From the NCBI GenBank assembly GCA_964440605.1, contig CAYTSW010000053.1:1-17240 (forward strand): DNA of 17,240 nucleotides, read 5' to 3'. Shown here in pieces: positions 1-6,890 of the stretch (positions are counted from its first letter, which is position 1; each line of letters opens with the position of its first letter). Made by a program: the position numbers and the translations under genes. Under the pieces are notes generated by a model, which saw only the letters and a list, made by a program, of their open reading frames with translations, was not told where the DNA came from and did no database searches. Source of the DNA: CAYTSW01 sp964440605 (GTDB taxonomy: Bacteria; Planctomycetota; Phycisphaerae; Phycisphaerales; UBA1924).

Positions 1-54
1 GTCGGGCCCGACAGGAGAGTCCTCGGCGGACGGATCCGATGGATGGTCGTCGGC

Positions 55-576
55 TCAGCGACGACGGCGCAGGCCGGCGAGGCCCGCAACACCGAGCGCC
101 GCGAGCGCGCCCGGAGCCGGGATCGCCTGGCCGCGAATCTCGCCCGGCTGGTTCAGCTCGGTATGGATGTTCACGTACCACAGGCCGGCACGCAGGTCGG
201 CGGCCTGATCGGGCGTGAGGAAGGCCGAGCCGGTGATCACGCCGTCGTTCGTCGGCGGGAGGTTGTCGTTCTCCTCGAGGAAGATCTGGACGCCGGCCGT
301 CTCGCCGAAGTCCGCGGGGCCGTGCAGGTGGATGCCCGGAGCCACGATCGGACCACTCAGACCCGCGTAGGTGATCTCCCACGTCAGCTCCAGCGTGTCC
401 AGATCCAACTCCATGAACCCCGTCCCCGCGGGCTCCACAAACTGCGTGAGCTCCGGCGCAGGGACTTCCTGCTCAACGGTGATCGCGAACTCGAACGTAT
501 CGACGTTGGCGATGCCGGCCTGAGCGGCCGAGCCAACAACCAGGCCAGCCACGCCGGCGACAATGGCGCACTTCAT
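55..576 (-). CDS. Secreted CHRD-domain protein with PEP-CTERM-type anchor
   Basis: A 173-residue exported protein. Residues 1-20 form a signal peptide ending in AQA, with cleavage likely before Gly21. The middle carries CHRD-domain hallmarks: IHLHGPA at 82-88, YVNIHT at 134-139 and PGEIRGQ at 144-150. CHRD (chordin-like) domains are extracellular beta-rich modules whose bacterial function is poorly known. The C-terminus (about 153-173) is a Pro-Ala-Pro motif, a short Gly/Ala/Leu helix and four arginines, the planctomycete form of the PEP-CTERM sorting signal, so the protein is probably processed by an exosortase-type enzyme and surface-bound or released. The ATG start is supported by a strong purine-rich ribosome site 7 bases upstream (584-591). 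The gene appears monocistronic. No terminator is visible before the window edge. Confidence 0.9.
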   Translation of the reverse strand: MKCAIVAGVAGLVVGSAAQAGIANVDTFEFAITVEQEVPAPELTQFVEPAGTGFMELDLDTLELTWEITYAGLSGPIVAPGIHLHGPADFGETAGVQIFLEENDNLPPTNDGVITGSAFLTPDQAADLRAGLWYVNIHTELNQPGEIRGQAIPAPGALAALGVAGLAGLRRRR

Positions 577-583
577 AATGGAA

Positions 584-591
584 TCTCCTCC
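584..591 (-). promoter_or_regulatory. Ribosome binding site of the CHRD gene
   Basis: The minus strand reads GGAGGAGA here, 7 bases before the ATG at 576. This is a near-perfect anti-Shine-Dalgarno match and fixes the start. Confidence 0.8.
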
Positions 592-660
592 ATTGGTCCC
601 TGTGCAAGGGAGTGTGTCTTCGCGCGCTCCCTCCCCCGGAAGGAAACGCCTTCGCGCACG

Positions 661-692
661 CGGCGCGACACCCTCAAGCTAGGGTCGCGCCG
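661..692. repeat. Imperfect inverted repeat upstream of the CHRD gene
   Basis: The arms CGGCGCGA-(CA)-CCCT and AGGG-TCGCGCCG pair over 12 bases with a 2-base bulge and a 6-base loop (caagct). The repeat lies 85-116 bases upstream of the CHRD start, inside its presumed leader or promoter region. No T-run follows on either strand, so it is not an ordinary terminator. It could be an operator or a leader hairpin. No convincing -35/-10 pair was identified in 577-716. Confidence 0.45.
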
Positions 693-716
693 ACACGGAT
701 GCCAATAAAACTCGCT

Positions 717-887
717 TCATCGCGCGGTTTGGCGTGTCCGATTTTTCAGCAAGTTCCAAAATCCGCTCTCAGCGTGACCCTGCACCACGACGTACTCCAG
801 CGCCGAGACGAGCAGCAACACCGGCCCTGCCCTTGAGCCGCCGAGCAACACCACGCCGACCACGCTGATCGGCTGCGCGCCGTCCAC
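717..887 (-). CDS. Doubtful small hydrophobic ORF, possibly a broken membrane-protein gene
   Basis: Not recognised. From a GTG at 885-887 the minus strand encodes 56 residues ending in TGA at 717-719. The frame is open further upstream without a start codon, and the translation just before the GTG (GVAVAFASVLIY) is also hydrophobic. The continuation includes VVGVVLLGG and PVLLLVSALEYVVV, then a basic tail. GC at third codon positions is high through most of the stretch, as in genes around it. The hydrophobic part begins directly after the [2Fe-2S] gene stop (928), where a GTG in another frame runs only 12 codons. This may be a frameshifted downstream gene of that operon, or chance in GC-rich DNA. 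The rest of 577-927 shows only the inverted repeat at 661-692. Confidence 0.25.
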   Translation of the reverse strand: MDGAQPISVVGVVLLGGSRAGPVLLLVSALEYVVVQGHAESGFWNLLKNRTRQTAR

Positions 888-927
888 GTAGATCAGGACC
901 GAAGCGAACGCGACCGCAACGCCGTGG

Positions 928-1248
928 TCACGATCCGCTCCCTTCGTCGTCGCTGATGTCCCCGCGACCTTCGGCCCTGTCCGGTTCGACCGTGCGCTCG
1001 TCGGTCGCGCGGTACGTGATCCGCGCCTTGGCGTACCGCTCGGGCGAGATCTTCAGGTCGGGCGTCTCGCCCTTGCAGTGCTGCGCGTGCAGGTGCTTCA
1101 GAAACGGCACGCACCACTGACAACCCGTCCCCGCGCCCAGGCACTCCGACACCAGCGACGCGACGGGCGGATCCTCGCGGGCGAGGTATGACCGGATCTT
1201 GCGCAGCGAGACGTTAAAGCACAGGCAGACATGATCGTCCGGGTCCAT
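928..1248 (-). CDS. BFD-like [2Fe-2S]-binding protein
   Basis: A 106-residue protein of the BFD-like [2Fe-2S] family (bacterioferritin-associated ferredoxin fold). The cluster ligands are visible as Cys8-Leu-Cys10 in VCLCFNV near the N-terminus and Cys43-Gln-Trp-Cys46 in GAGTGCQWC, the CxC...CxxC spacing of the fold. An extra Cys36 lies between them. Family members act as small electron-transfer or iron-mobilising partners, or as domains of larger oxidoreductases. The partner here is unknown. The C-terminal quarter (about 83-106) is acidic and low-complexity and probably disordered. The ATG at 1246-1248 was chosen over one 24 bases upstream because CAGGAGG lies 5 bases before it. A terminator-type hairpin sits just upstream of that ribosome site. 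Confidence 0.85.
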   Translation of the reverse strand: MDPDDHVCLCFNVSLRKIRSYLAREDPPVASLVSECLGAGTGCQWCVPFLKHLHAQHCKGETPDLKISPERYAKARITYRATDERTVEPDRAEGRGDISDDEGSGS

Positions 1249-1253
1249 CGGCG

Positions 1254-1260
1254 CCTCCTG
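1254..1260 (-). promoter_or_regulatory. Ribosome binding site of the [2Fe-2S] protein
   Basis: CAGGAGG on the minus strand, 5 bases from the ATG at 1248. It decides the start against the upstream in-frame ATG at 1270-1272. Confidence 0.75.
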
Positions 1261-1270
1261 ACAGCGACGC

Positions 1271-1300
1271 AAAAGGGTACGGCGCCGACACGCCGTACCC
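1271..1300 (-). terminator. Intrinsic terminator after the PEP-CTERM remnant
   Basis: On the minus strand, GGGTACGGCG and CGCCGTACCC form a perfect 10-bp stem around a 6-base loop, followed at once by TTTT (1274-1271). It begins 26 bases after the stop of the HAF/PEP-CTERM remnant and ends 11 bases before the Shine-Dalgarno site of the [2Fe-2S] gene. It most likely terminates the parA-vanZ-shc-remnant transcript. Its position in the leader of the next gene also allows an attenuator role. Confidence 0.85.
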
Positions 1301-1326
1301 TCGGACGATCTGTGAATCGAGCCCGA

Positions 1327-1929
1327 TCAGCGACGCCGACGCAGCAGCGACAGCCCGGCGACGCCCAGCAGCGCGACGCCGGAAGATGGCGCGGGCAGTT
1401 GCACGACAAAGGGCACGCGCTCGAAGTCCGAATCGAGCAGCAGGCCCGTCCAAAACCGTCCGTCGTCTGAGATGCCGGTGACGTCGACCAACCCGTACCC
1501 CTGAGGCAGCATGACCCCCTGGCGCCGGAAGAAGTCGCTGATGAGCACCGGCTCGGACGAGCCGGGCGTCCAGAACGCCGGGTCGGCGAACCCGCCCCGC
1601 CAGGCGCGCCCCGCTACAAGCGAGCCGTCGGCAGACATGTCGAAGATCGAGGGCGCGTTGAACGAGGGCGATTGATTGTTCAACGTCATGACCTGATCGC
1701 CCCCGGACAGCAGCCAGCCCAGGCGATCGCCCGATTCGGCGTCCACATAAATGCCCGCCGCCGAACCCCCGTCACACGACAGCACGCTTGGCCGTGTTTC
1801 GTTCAACCCGAGATCCAACTCCTGCTTGCCGAACTGCTCGGTCCAGATGCAGGCCGGCGTCGGCCCGTCGAAGTCGAACCCGAGCTCGGCTCCCGAACCC
1901 TCTTCGCGTTTCGCACAAACGGCGCGAAT
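1327..1929 (-). pseudogene. 5'-truncated HAF-repeat protein with PEP-CTERM-type tail
   Basis: The open frame runs from just after the cyclase stop (1930) to a stop at 1327. It encodes the C-terminal part of a beta-propeller-like surface protein. HAF-type repeats are visible: IWTEQFGKQELDLG then SCDGGSAAG, MSADGSLVAG with AFWTPG, and ISDDGRFWTG. It ends in a Pro-Ala-Pro, hydrophobic helix and four-Arg tail. No signal peptide exists, and the first in-frame ATG/GTG/TTG is a TTG at 1816-1818 inside a repeat, so a 163-residue product from there could not be exported. Repeat-like sequence continues upstream of that TTG to about 1900, so the true N-terminus is missing, probably by a deletion that joined it to the 3' end of shc. 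Its terminator is intact. A 163-residue CDS (1327-1818) is the alternative reading. Confidence 0.65.
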
Positions 1930-4104
1930 CTACCGCCCTCGTCCGATCACCCGCAGGTAACGCCCCAGCGCCATCACTGGGAAGTAGTGACGGTAGAGGT
2001 GGTACCGCAGGTAGAACACACGCGGGAAGCCCGTGCCCGTGAACCAGCCCTCGCGCCACGCGCCGGCGGGCTCGGCGATCGGGTGCAGCGCAGCCGAAGC
2101 CTGTTCGTCGCGCTCGAGTTGCGTCTCGCAGAGGTACGCGATCGCGCGGCGGACCGCCTCGTCGAGCACCACTTCGTCCGCCGGCAGCACCTTCATCATG
2201 CTCATCACGCCCCACGCCGTCTGCGAAGGCGTGCTCGGCCCGCGCCCGCGCAGGTGATTGTCGAGGTACGAGTTCGCGCTCTCGCCGAAGCCGCCGTCGG
2301 CGTTCTGGATCGAGCGCAGCCATTCCAGCGTGCGACGCAGATACGCCTGCTCGACCGACTCCCCCACCGCAACCAACCCGCCCACCGCCTGCCACGTGCC
2401 GTAGATGTGATTCACACCCCAACGCCCGTACCACGAACCGTCGGCAAACTGCGCATCTTTGAGGTACCGCACAGCACGACGGACCGCCGGGTAGTCCGTC
2501 GGCACGCCGTTGGTCACCAGCGACTCGAGGATGCGCCCGGTAATGTCGGCGCACGAGGGGTCCTGCATGGCGTTGTGATCCGCGAAGGGGACGGCTTCCA
2601 TCCAGCGCCGATCCGTCGTCCGGTCGAAGGCCGCCCACCCGCCGTCGTCGTTCTGCATCGCCAGCATCCAGCGCACGCCGCGCTCGGCCGACTCGATCGC
2701 CTTGCGTCGGCGCTCACCGCGCCGGGCCGAAACGTCTTCGCCCGCGCAGTGCTTGCGTTCCGGGTCCCACAGCGCCTTCACGCCCGGCTCCGCGGCCCGG
2801 CGCAGCGCCATGCAGACCATCGCGGTGTCGTCGACGTCGGGGTACCAGTCGTTGCGGTACTCGAAGGCCCAGCCGCCGCAGGCCTTCGGGCCGTTGCCGC
2901 CCGCCGGGCCCATCGTGATGTCGCGATCCTCGGGGCGCAGGTTCTCCACCCAGTCGCCGACGAGTGACACTTCCTTGTCCAGCAACCACTCGACGACGCG
3001 CGCCGTCGCCGGATCATCATCCATCGTCCGCCCGGCTTCGGTCGCGGCGTACAGCGCCGTTCCCGTGTCCCAGACCGGGCTGAAGCAGGGCTGGATGCGG
3101 ATGTGGTCGTCTTCCTCCACGATGAAGCGGTCGAGCTGGCGCTCGGCTTCGACGATCACGGGGTGGCTCCGCTCGTAGCCCATCGCGCGCAGCGCGATCT
3201 GGATGTAGACCATGGGCGGGAAGATCGCCGCCAAGCCGTCGGTCGTCTCGGGGCGCATGCGCTCGAGCAACCACGCCTCGGCGCGCCTCATCGCCTTTGT
3301 GCGCAGGACCATGAGCCCCGCCTTGTCCAGCGTCTTGAGCACGCGGTCGACACCCAGGAAGACGTTGTTCCAGCCGAAGAGCTCGTCCTTGTCCCACTTC
3401 TTGTTCAGCCGCTCGCGACGACGCGGGTGGCGCCACAGCTCCTCGATGCCCTTGCCCTTGGGGACAGTCGTCACGGGTCGCAACGCCGAGCAGATGCCCA
3501 GCGGCAGGATCATCGTCCGCGTCCACGACGCCACCTTCGTGAGGTGAAACGGGAACCACCGCGGCAGCAGCACCACTTCGGGCGGGATGCTCGGGCACGC
3601 GTCCCACGACGCCTGACCCAGGCACGCGAGATAAAACATGCTGAAGGTGTTGATCGCTTCGGCGCCGCCCAGTTCAAGAATGCGCTCGCGCGCCCGCGTC
3701 ATGTGCTCGGCGTTCGGATCGTCCCCGAAGAGCTTGAGCACGAAGTACGCCTTGACCATCGCGCTGATGTCGGGCGGCGAGCCGGGGTACTGGCCCCATG
3801 TGCCGTCGGCGCGCTGGAGCATGCGCACATAAGCGAGCATCTTCTCGAACCGCGCGAGGTCCTCCTCGGTGGCTTCGGGCGGTTCGTGCTGCCCGAGGAT
3901 GACCTTCATCAGGAGGTATTCGGTGTTGAGGATGGAGTCGCCCTCGAGCTCGGCGCACCAGTGGTCCCCGTCGTTCAGCTTGGCGTAGAGCGCGTGCACC
4001 GCGCGGTCGAGCGACGCCGACACCTCGCGCGCGAACGCGTCGGTCCGCCCGCTCGGCTCCGACTCCCGCACCAACCCTTCTGCTCTCGACGTCAGCGTCG
4101 TCAT
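1930..4104 (-). CDS. shc: Squalene--hopene cyclase
   Basis: A 724-residue prokaryotic squalene-hopene cyclase that folds linear squalene into the pentacyclic hopene/diplopterol skeleton at the inner face of the membrane. The protonating DxDD motif is DVDD at 423-426 within WYPDVDDTAM. Several QW repeats are clear: Q97..W103, Q484..W490, Q552..W558 and Q600..F606, along with SQTAWG near 627-632 and the family C-terminus (FPRVFYLRYHLYRHYFP at about 693-709). The length is slightly above the usual 630-700 residues. The ATG is preceded by GGGAG at 10 bases. The gene follows the VanZ-like gene by 55 bases on the same strand and has no terminator of its own. Its TAG stop (1930-1932) is directly followed, in the same frame, by the PEP-CTERM remnant. 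It indicates hopanoid synthesis; no other hopanoid gene is in the window. Confidence 0.95.
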   Translation of the reverse strand: MTTLTSRAEGLVRESEPSGRTDAFAREVSASLDRAVHALYAKLNDGDHWCAELEGDSILNTEYLLMKVILGQHEPPEATEEDLARFEKMLAYVRMLQRADGTWGQYPGSPPDISAMVKAYFVLKLFGDDPNAEHMTRARERILELGGAEAINTFSMFYLACLGQASWDACPSIPPEVVLLPRWFPFHLTKVASWTRTMILPLGICSALRPVTTVPKGKGIEELWRHPRRRERLNKKWDKDELFGWNNVFLGVDRVLKTLDKAGLMVLRTKAMRRAEAWLLERMRPETTDGLAAIFPPMVYIQIALRAMGYERSHPVIVEAERQLDRFIVEEDDHIRIQPCFSPVWDTGTALYAATEAGRTMDDDPATARVVEWLLDKEVSLVGDWVENLRPEDRDITMGPAGGNGPKACGGWAFEYRNDWYPDVDDTAMVCMALRRAAEPGVKALWDPERKHCAGEDVSARRGERRRKAIESAERGVRWMLAMQNDDGGWAAFDRTTDRRWMEAVPFADHNAMQDPSCADITGRILESLVTNGVPTDYPAVRRAVRYLKDAQFADGSWYGRWGVNHIYGTWQAVGGLVAVGESVEQAYLRRTLEWLRSIQNADGGFGESANSYLDNHLRGRGPSTPSQTAWGVMSMMKVLPADEVVLDEAVRRAIAYLCETQLERDEQASAALHPIAEPAGAWREGWFTGTGFPRVFYLRYHLYRHYFPVMALGRYLRVIGRGR

Positions 4105-4159
4105 CGCGCGTGTACTCCCGATCCTTCTGCACCGCGGTGGCGGGCAGTCTAGCCGCCCA

Positions 4160-4546
4160 TCAGCGTGTGTCTTGATCCGGCAAAGCCCCCAGCAGGCACG
4201 CCGCCGTCACCGCCGCCGTCACGCCCAGCAGGTTGAAGAGCCAGTCATCAAACGCCGGCGTCCGGCCCAGGCCCGGCAGCGCCTGTGTCCACTCGTCCAG
4301 CGCCGCGAAGGCGATACACGCCGCCCACGTCAGCAGCAGGTTCCGCAGGTGAAGCGGGCGTCCGAACAGCCCGGCGGCGATCGCCAGCGTCGCGAGGACG
4401 CCGTACGCCATGAGATGAAGGAACAGATCGGGCCGGGGCAAATCGCCCATGTCCACCCGGAGCCGCGGCCAGTGCGTCGCGGTGACGAGCACGAGCGTGT
4501 AGACGCCCAGCACCGCCCGGCGCGTGCGCAAGCCCGGTGCGCTCAC
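4160..4546 (-). CDS. VanZ-like small membrane protein
   Basis: A 128-residue protein with four predicted membrane segments: about 12-23, 39-58, 67-83 and 105-120. It shows the VanZ-like pattern of a short first helix, a polar stretch, DLFLHLMAYGVLA (matching the usual D..xHxxAYxxLG motif), an acidic ALDEWTQ segment after helix 3, and DDWLFNLLGV before helix 4. VanZ confers low-level teicoplanin resistance in enterococci, but most family members have unknown function. The GTG start at 4544-4546 overlaps the parA stop as GTGA, so translation is probably coupled. The frame is open upstream inside parA, but that stretch has no membrane-protein character. Confidence 0.8.
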   Translation of the reverse strand: MSAPGLRTRRAVLGVYTLVLVTATHWPRLRVDMGDLPRPDLFLHLMAYGVLATLAIAAGLFGRPLHLRNLLLTWAACIAFAALDEWTQALPGLGRTPAFDDWLFNLLGVTAAVTAACLLGALPDQDTR

Positions 4547-5469
4547 GCCGAGGCCCGCGCCCCAGGCGTCGCCGGCTTGACCTCGCTCGTCGAGTTGCGG
4601 CGTTCGAGCATGCGGTCCCAATCGCGCATGAACGAGGTCGCGACCGCCTCGTAGTCCTTCGCGCCGGGGCAGCCCGGGGCGTACTCGAAGATCGTCTGCC
4701 CGAAGCTCGGCGCCTCGGCGAGCTTGATGTTCCGTCGAACCGCCGGGCGGAAGACCTTCGCCCGCGACCACGCCGCCCCCGAGTCGCGGCTGCCCTCGAA
4801 GAACGCTTCAAGGTCCGCGACCACCTCCCGCGCGTGCCGCGTCTGCTCGTCGTGCATGCACAGCACAATCCCCGTCACACGCAGCGACGGGTTCACCTCC
4901 TGACCTACGAGCTGCACCGTCTCCAGCAGCTTGCCCACGCCCTGCAGCGCGAGGAAGTGCGCCTGCATCGGCACCATCACCTCGCGAGCCGCGGCCAGAC
5001 CGTTGAGCGTCAGCAGGCCTAGCGAGGGCGGGCAGTCGAGAAAGACGAACTCGTACCGATGCCGCACCGCGTCCACGAGATGGCGGAGGCGGACGTGCCG
5101 GTCGTCCGCGTCGCCCAGCTCGTGCTCGGCGGCCGCCAGATCGGTCACGGCGGGCAACAGGTCGAGATGCTCCCGCGTGCGCACGATCCAGGGCGTGTCG
5201 TCCTCATCCGCGACCACCCCCGACTCGGGCGGGTCGAGCAGCGCGTCGTAGACCGATCGTTCCACTTCAGCCGGGTCGACGCCTAGGTGCAGACTCGCGT
5301 GGGCCTGGGGATCGAGGTCAACGAGGAGGACCGGGCGGCTGGTGCGTGCGACCGCGGCCGCGAGGTTGACCACGCTCGTGGTCTTGCCCACGCCGCCCTT
5401 CTGGTTCATGAACGCGACCGTGCGCGTGAGGTCATGGCCGCGCGTGGGATCGCCGCTGGCTTGGGTCAT
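4543..5469 (-). CDS. parA: ParA/Soj-type ATPase
   Basis: A 308-residue ParA-family P-loop ATPase. The deviant Walker A KGGVGKTT is at 24-31 with the signature Lys24, Walker A' LLVDLDPQ at 48-55 and Walker B FVFLDCPPS at 141-149. The C-terminal RRNIKLAEAPSFGQTI (245-260) matches the Soj-type RxNxxLxEAPSxG block. Such proteins form ATP-dependent dimers on nucleoid DNA that position chromosome origins or other cargo together with ParB or another activator. No parB follows: the next gene is the VanZ-like one, overlapped by 4 bases, then shc. The ATG at 5467-5469 was chosen because GGAGG lies 8 bases upstream; the 55 extra in-frame residues upstream lack family character. An insertion around 222-235 separates the domain from the AEAPS block. 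Confidence 0.92.
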   Translation of the reverse strand: MTQASGDPTRGHDLTRTVAFMNQKGGVGKTTSVVNLAAAVARTSRPVLLVDLDPQAHASLHLGVDPAEVERSVYDALLDPPESGVVADEDDTPWIVRTREHLDLLPAVTDLAAAEHELGDADDRHVRLRHLVDAVRHRYEFVFLDCPPSLGLLTLNGLAAAREVMVPMQAHFLALQGVGKLLETVQLVGQEVNPSLRVTGIVLCMHDEQTRHAREVVADLEAFFEGSRDSGAAWSRAKVFRPAVRRNIKLAEAPSFGQTIFEYAPGCPGAKDYEAVATSFMRDWDRMLERRNSTSEVKPATPGARASA

Positions 5470-5477
5470 CGGTGCCG

Positions 5478-5482
5478 CCTCC
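5478..5482 (-). promoter_or_regulatory. Ribosome binding site of parA
   Basis: GGAGG on the minus strand, 8 bases before the ATG at 5469. It selects this start over the longer in-frame extension to 5634. The 179 bases between parA and the divergent HDOD gene must hold both promoters, but no confident -35/-10 pair was found. Confidence 0.7.
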
Positions 5483-5648
5483 GTGCTGATTCGCCGGAGC
5501 AGTCTACTCGCCCGGATGTTTCGGACCTGCGCGCCCGTCTGCGCTGGCCGTGCCGCCTGAGCCGGGGATGACCACCCGTTCTCCCCAACGCCGCCAAGCG
5601 GGCCGGAGGTTTGGACGATGACACCTACGACCACGGAGGAGCAAGACC

Positions 5649-6848
5649 GTGAAAACGCGCAGCGAACTCACCGCTCGGGAAGCCGACGCCCTGCAGGATT
5701 CCATCATCCAGCGGCTGGGCGATACGTCGGTCCCGACGCTGCCCGAGGTGGCGCTGAAGATCGTTGAGCTGATCTCGGACCCCGACAGCACGATCAAGCA
5801 GTTCTCTAGGATCATCGCCAACGACCAGGCGCTGACCGGGCGCATGCTGCGCATGTGCAACTCCGCGGCCTTCGCGCAGCGACAGCCCGTCACCACCGTC
5901 GAACGCGCCACGGTGCTCCTGGGCCTCGAACGCATCAAGGCCCTCGCGCTCGGGTTTCACCTCAGCAAGTCGGCGGCGGAGGCCGATAACGGGGAGCCGG
6001 ACTTCAAGCTGCTCTGGACGCGCTCGCTCATGCGTGCGTGGATCGCCCTCCGGCTCGCCGAGCCCGTCGACAAGAGCGTCGCGGGCGAGGCCTTCATCAT
6101 CGCGTTGCTCTCCGACGCCGGGCTCCCCTCCATGCCACGGCTGGTCGATCGCGCACAGTGGCGTGCGATCACAGAAGCCGGGACGACTCCGGCTAAGCAG
6201 ATGGTCTGCGAAACGCGCACGCTCCCGCTCACCCACGTCGACGTCGCACAGGCGCTGTGCCGCATGTGGAAGCTGCCCGACCGTCTGGCCAAGCCCATCG
6301 CCTGGCACCACGCCTGCCCGTCCGCCATGACGCCTGCCGATCCGTTGTCGGTCCTCCATGCCGCGAGCTTCGTCGCCGGGTCGATCCCGCTCGGCCCGGC
6401 CGACGCCATCGGTGATACCACCACGATCCGAGGTCACGCGCGCGAGCTCTTCAATCTCGACGAGCCGGCCCTCGCCGAGACCATCCGACAGGCCGGGGTC
6501 GAGTTCGACCGCTGCAAGTCCATCTTCAGCGACATCATCGACGACAACGCCTCGGTCGAGTCCATGATCGACCACGCCATGGAGCAGTTCGAGAATCCCC
6601 CCGCCCAGACGCCCGACGCCCCGACCGAGCAGGTCAGCGCCGGCGGCATGCGCTACACGCTCCGCGCCGAGCCCGACCGGCGCATCACCGCGACCATCGC
6701 CGACGAAGACGGCAACGAACTGCTCACCGAGCGCTTCGACCCGCGCGAACTGAGGGTCGCCGACCTCAGGAAACTGCTCATGCTCGAACAGGCTGAGCCG
6801 CAGGAGTTCACAGCCGTCCGCCAGAAGGTCGTCGGCCTCGCGGCCTGA
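5649..6848 (+). CDS. HDOD-domain signalling protein
   Basis: A 399-residue protein with an N-terminal HDOD domain (about 20-225): LPEVALKIVELISDPDSTI at 31-49, then the helices around NDQALTGRMLRMCNSAAF at 58-75 and TVERATVLLGLERIKALAL at 83-101. The metal-binding HD pair of true HD phosphohydrolases is replaced (LLSDAG at 153-158), as is normal for HDOD, so it is likely a non-catalytic regulatory scaffold of the kind found in two-component and cyclic-di-GMP signalling. Residues about 330-395 form a separate small region (MRYTLRA, ITATIADEDGNELLTERFD) that I do not recognise. The GTG start has GGAGG 9 bases upstream. The gene is divergent from parA and followed by recO after 42 bases. Confidence 0.85.
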   Translation: MKTRSELTAREADALQDSIIQRLGDTSVPTLPEVALKIVELISDPDSTIKQFSRIIANDQALTGRMLRMCNSAAFAQRQPVTTVERATVLLGLERIKALALGFHLSKSAAEADNGEPDFKLLWTRSLMRAWIALRLAEPVDKSVAGEAFIIALLSDAGLPSMPRLVDRAQWRAITEAGTTPAKQMVCETRTLPLTHVDVAQALCRMWKLPDRLAKPIAWHHACPSAMTPADPLSVLHAASFVAGSIPLGPADAIGDTTTIRGHARELFNLDEPALAETIRQAGVEFDRCKSIFSDIIDDNASVESMIDHAMEQFENPPAQTPDAPTEQVSAGGMRYTLRAEPDRRITATIADEDGNELLTERFDPRELRVADLRKLLMLEQAEPQEFTAVRQKVVGLAA

Positions 6849-6890
6849 GGCCACGCTCACCTCGGGCATCGACGGCGGTATCGTCTTCGC

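Noticed and set aside
1..12. Perfect 12-base palindrome at the window edge as terminator of the CHRD gene
   Set aside because: No loop and no following T-run can be seen because the sequence ends; it could be chance in GC-rich DNA.
5470..5648. Sigma-70 type promoters in the parA/HDOD divergent gap
   Set aside because: A TAGACT-like -10 can be picked on the minus strand, but no acceptable -35 lies at the right distance.
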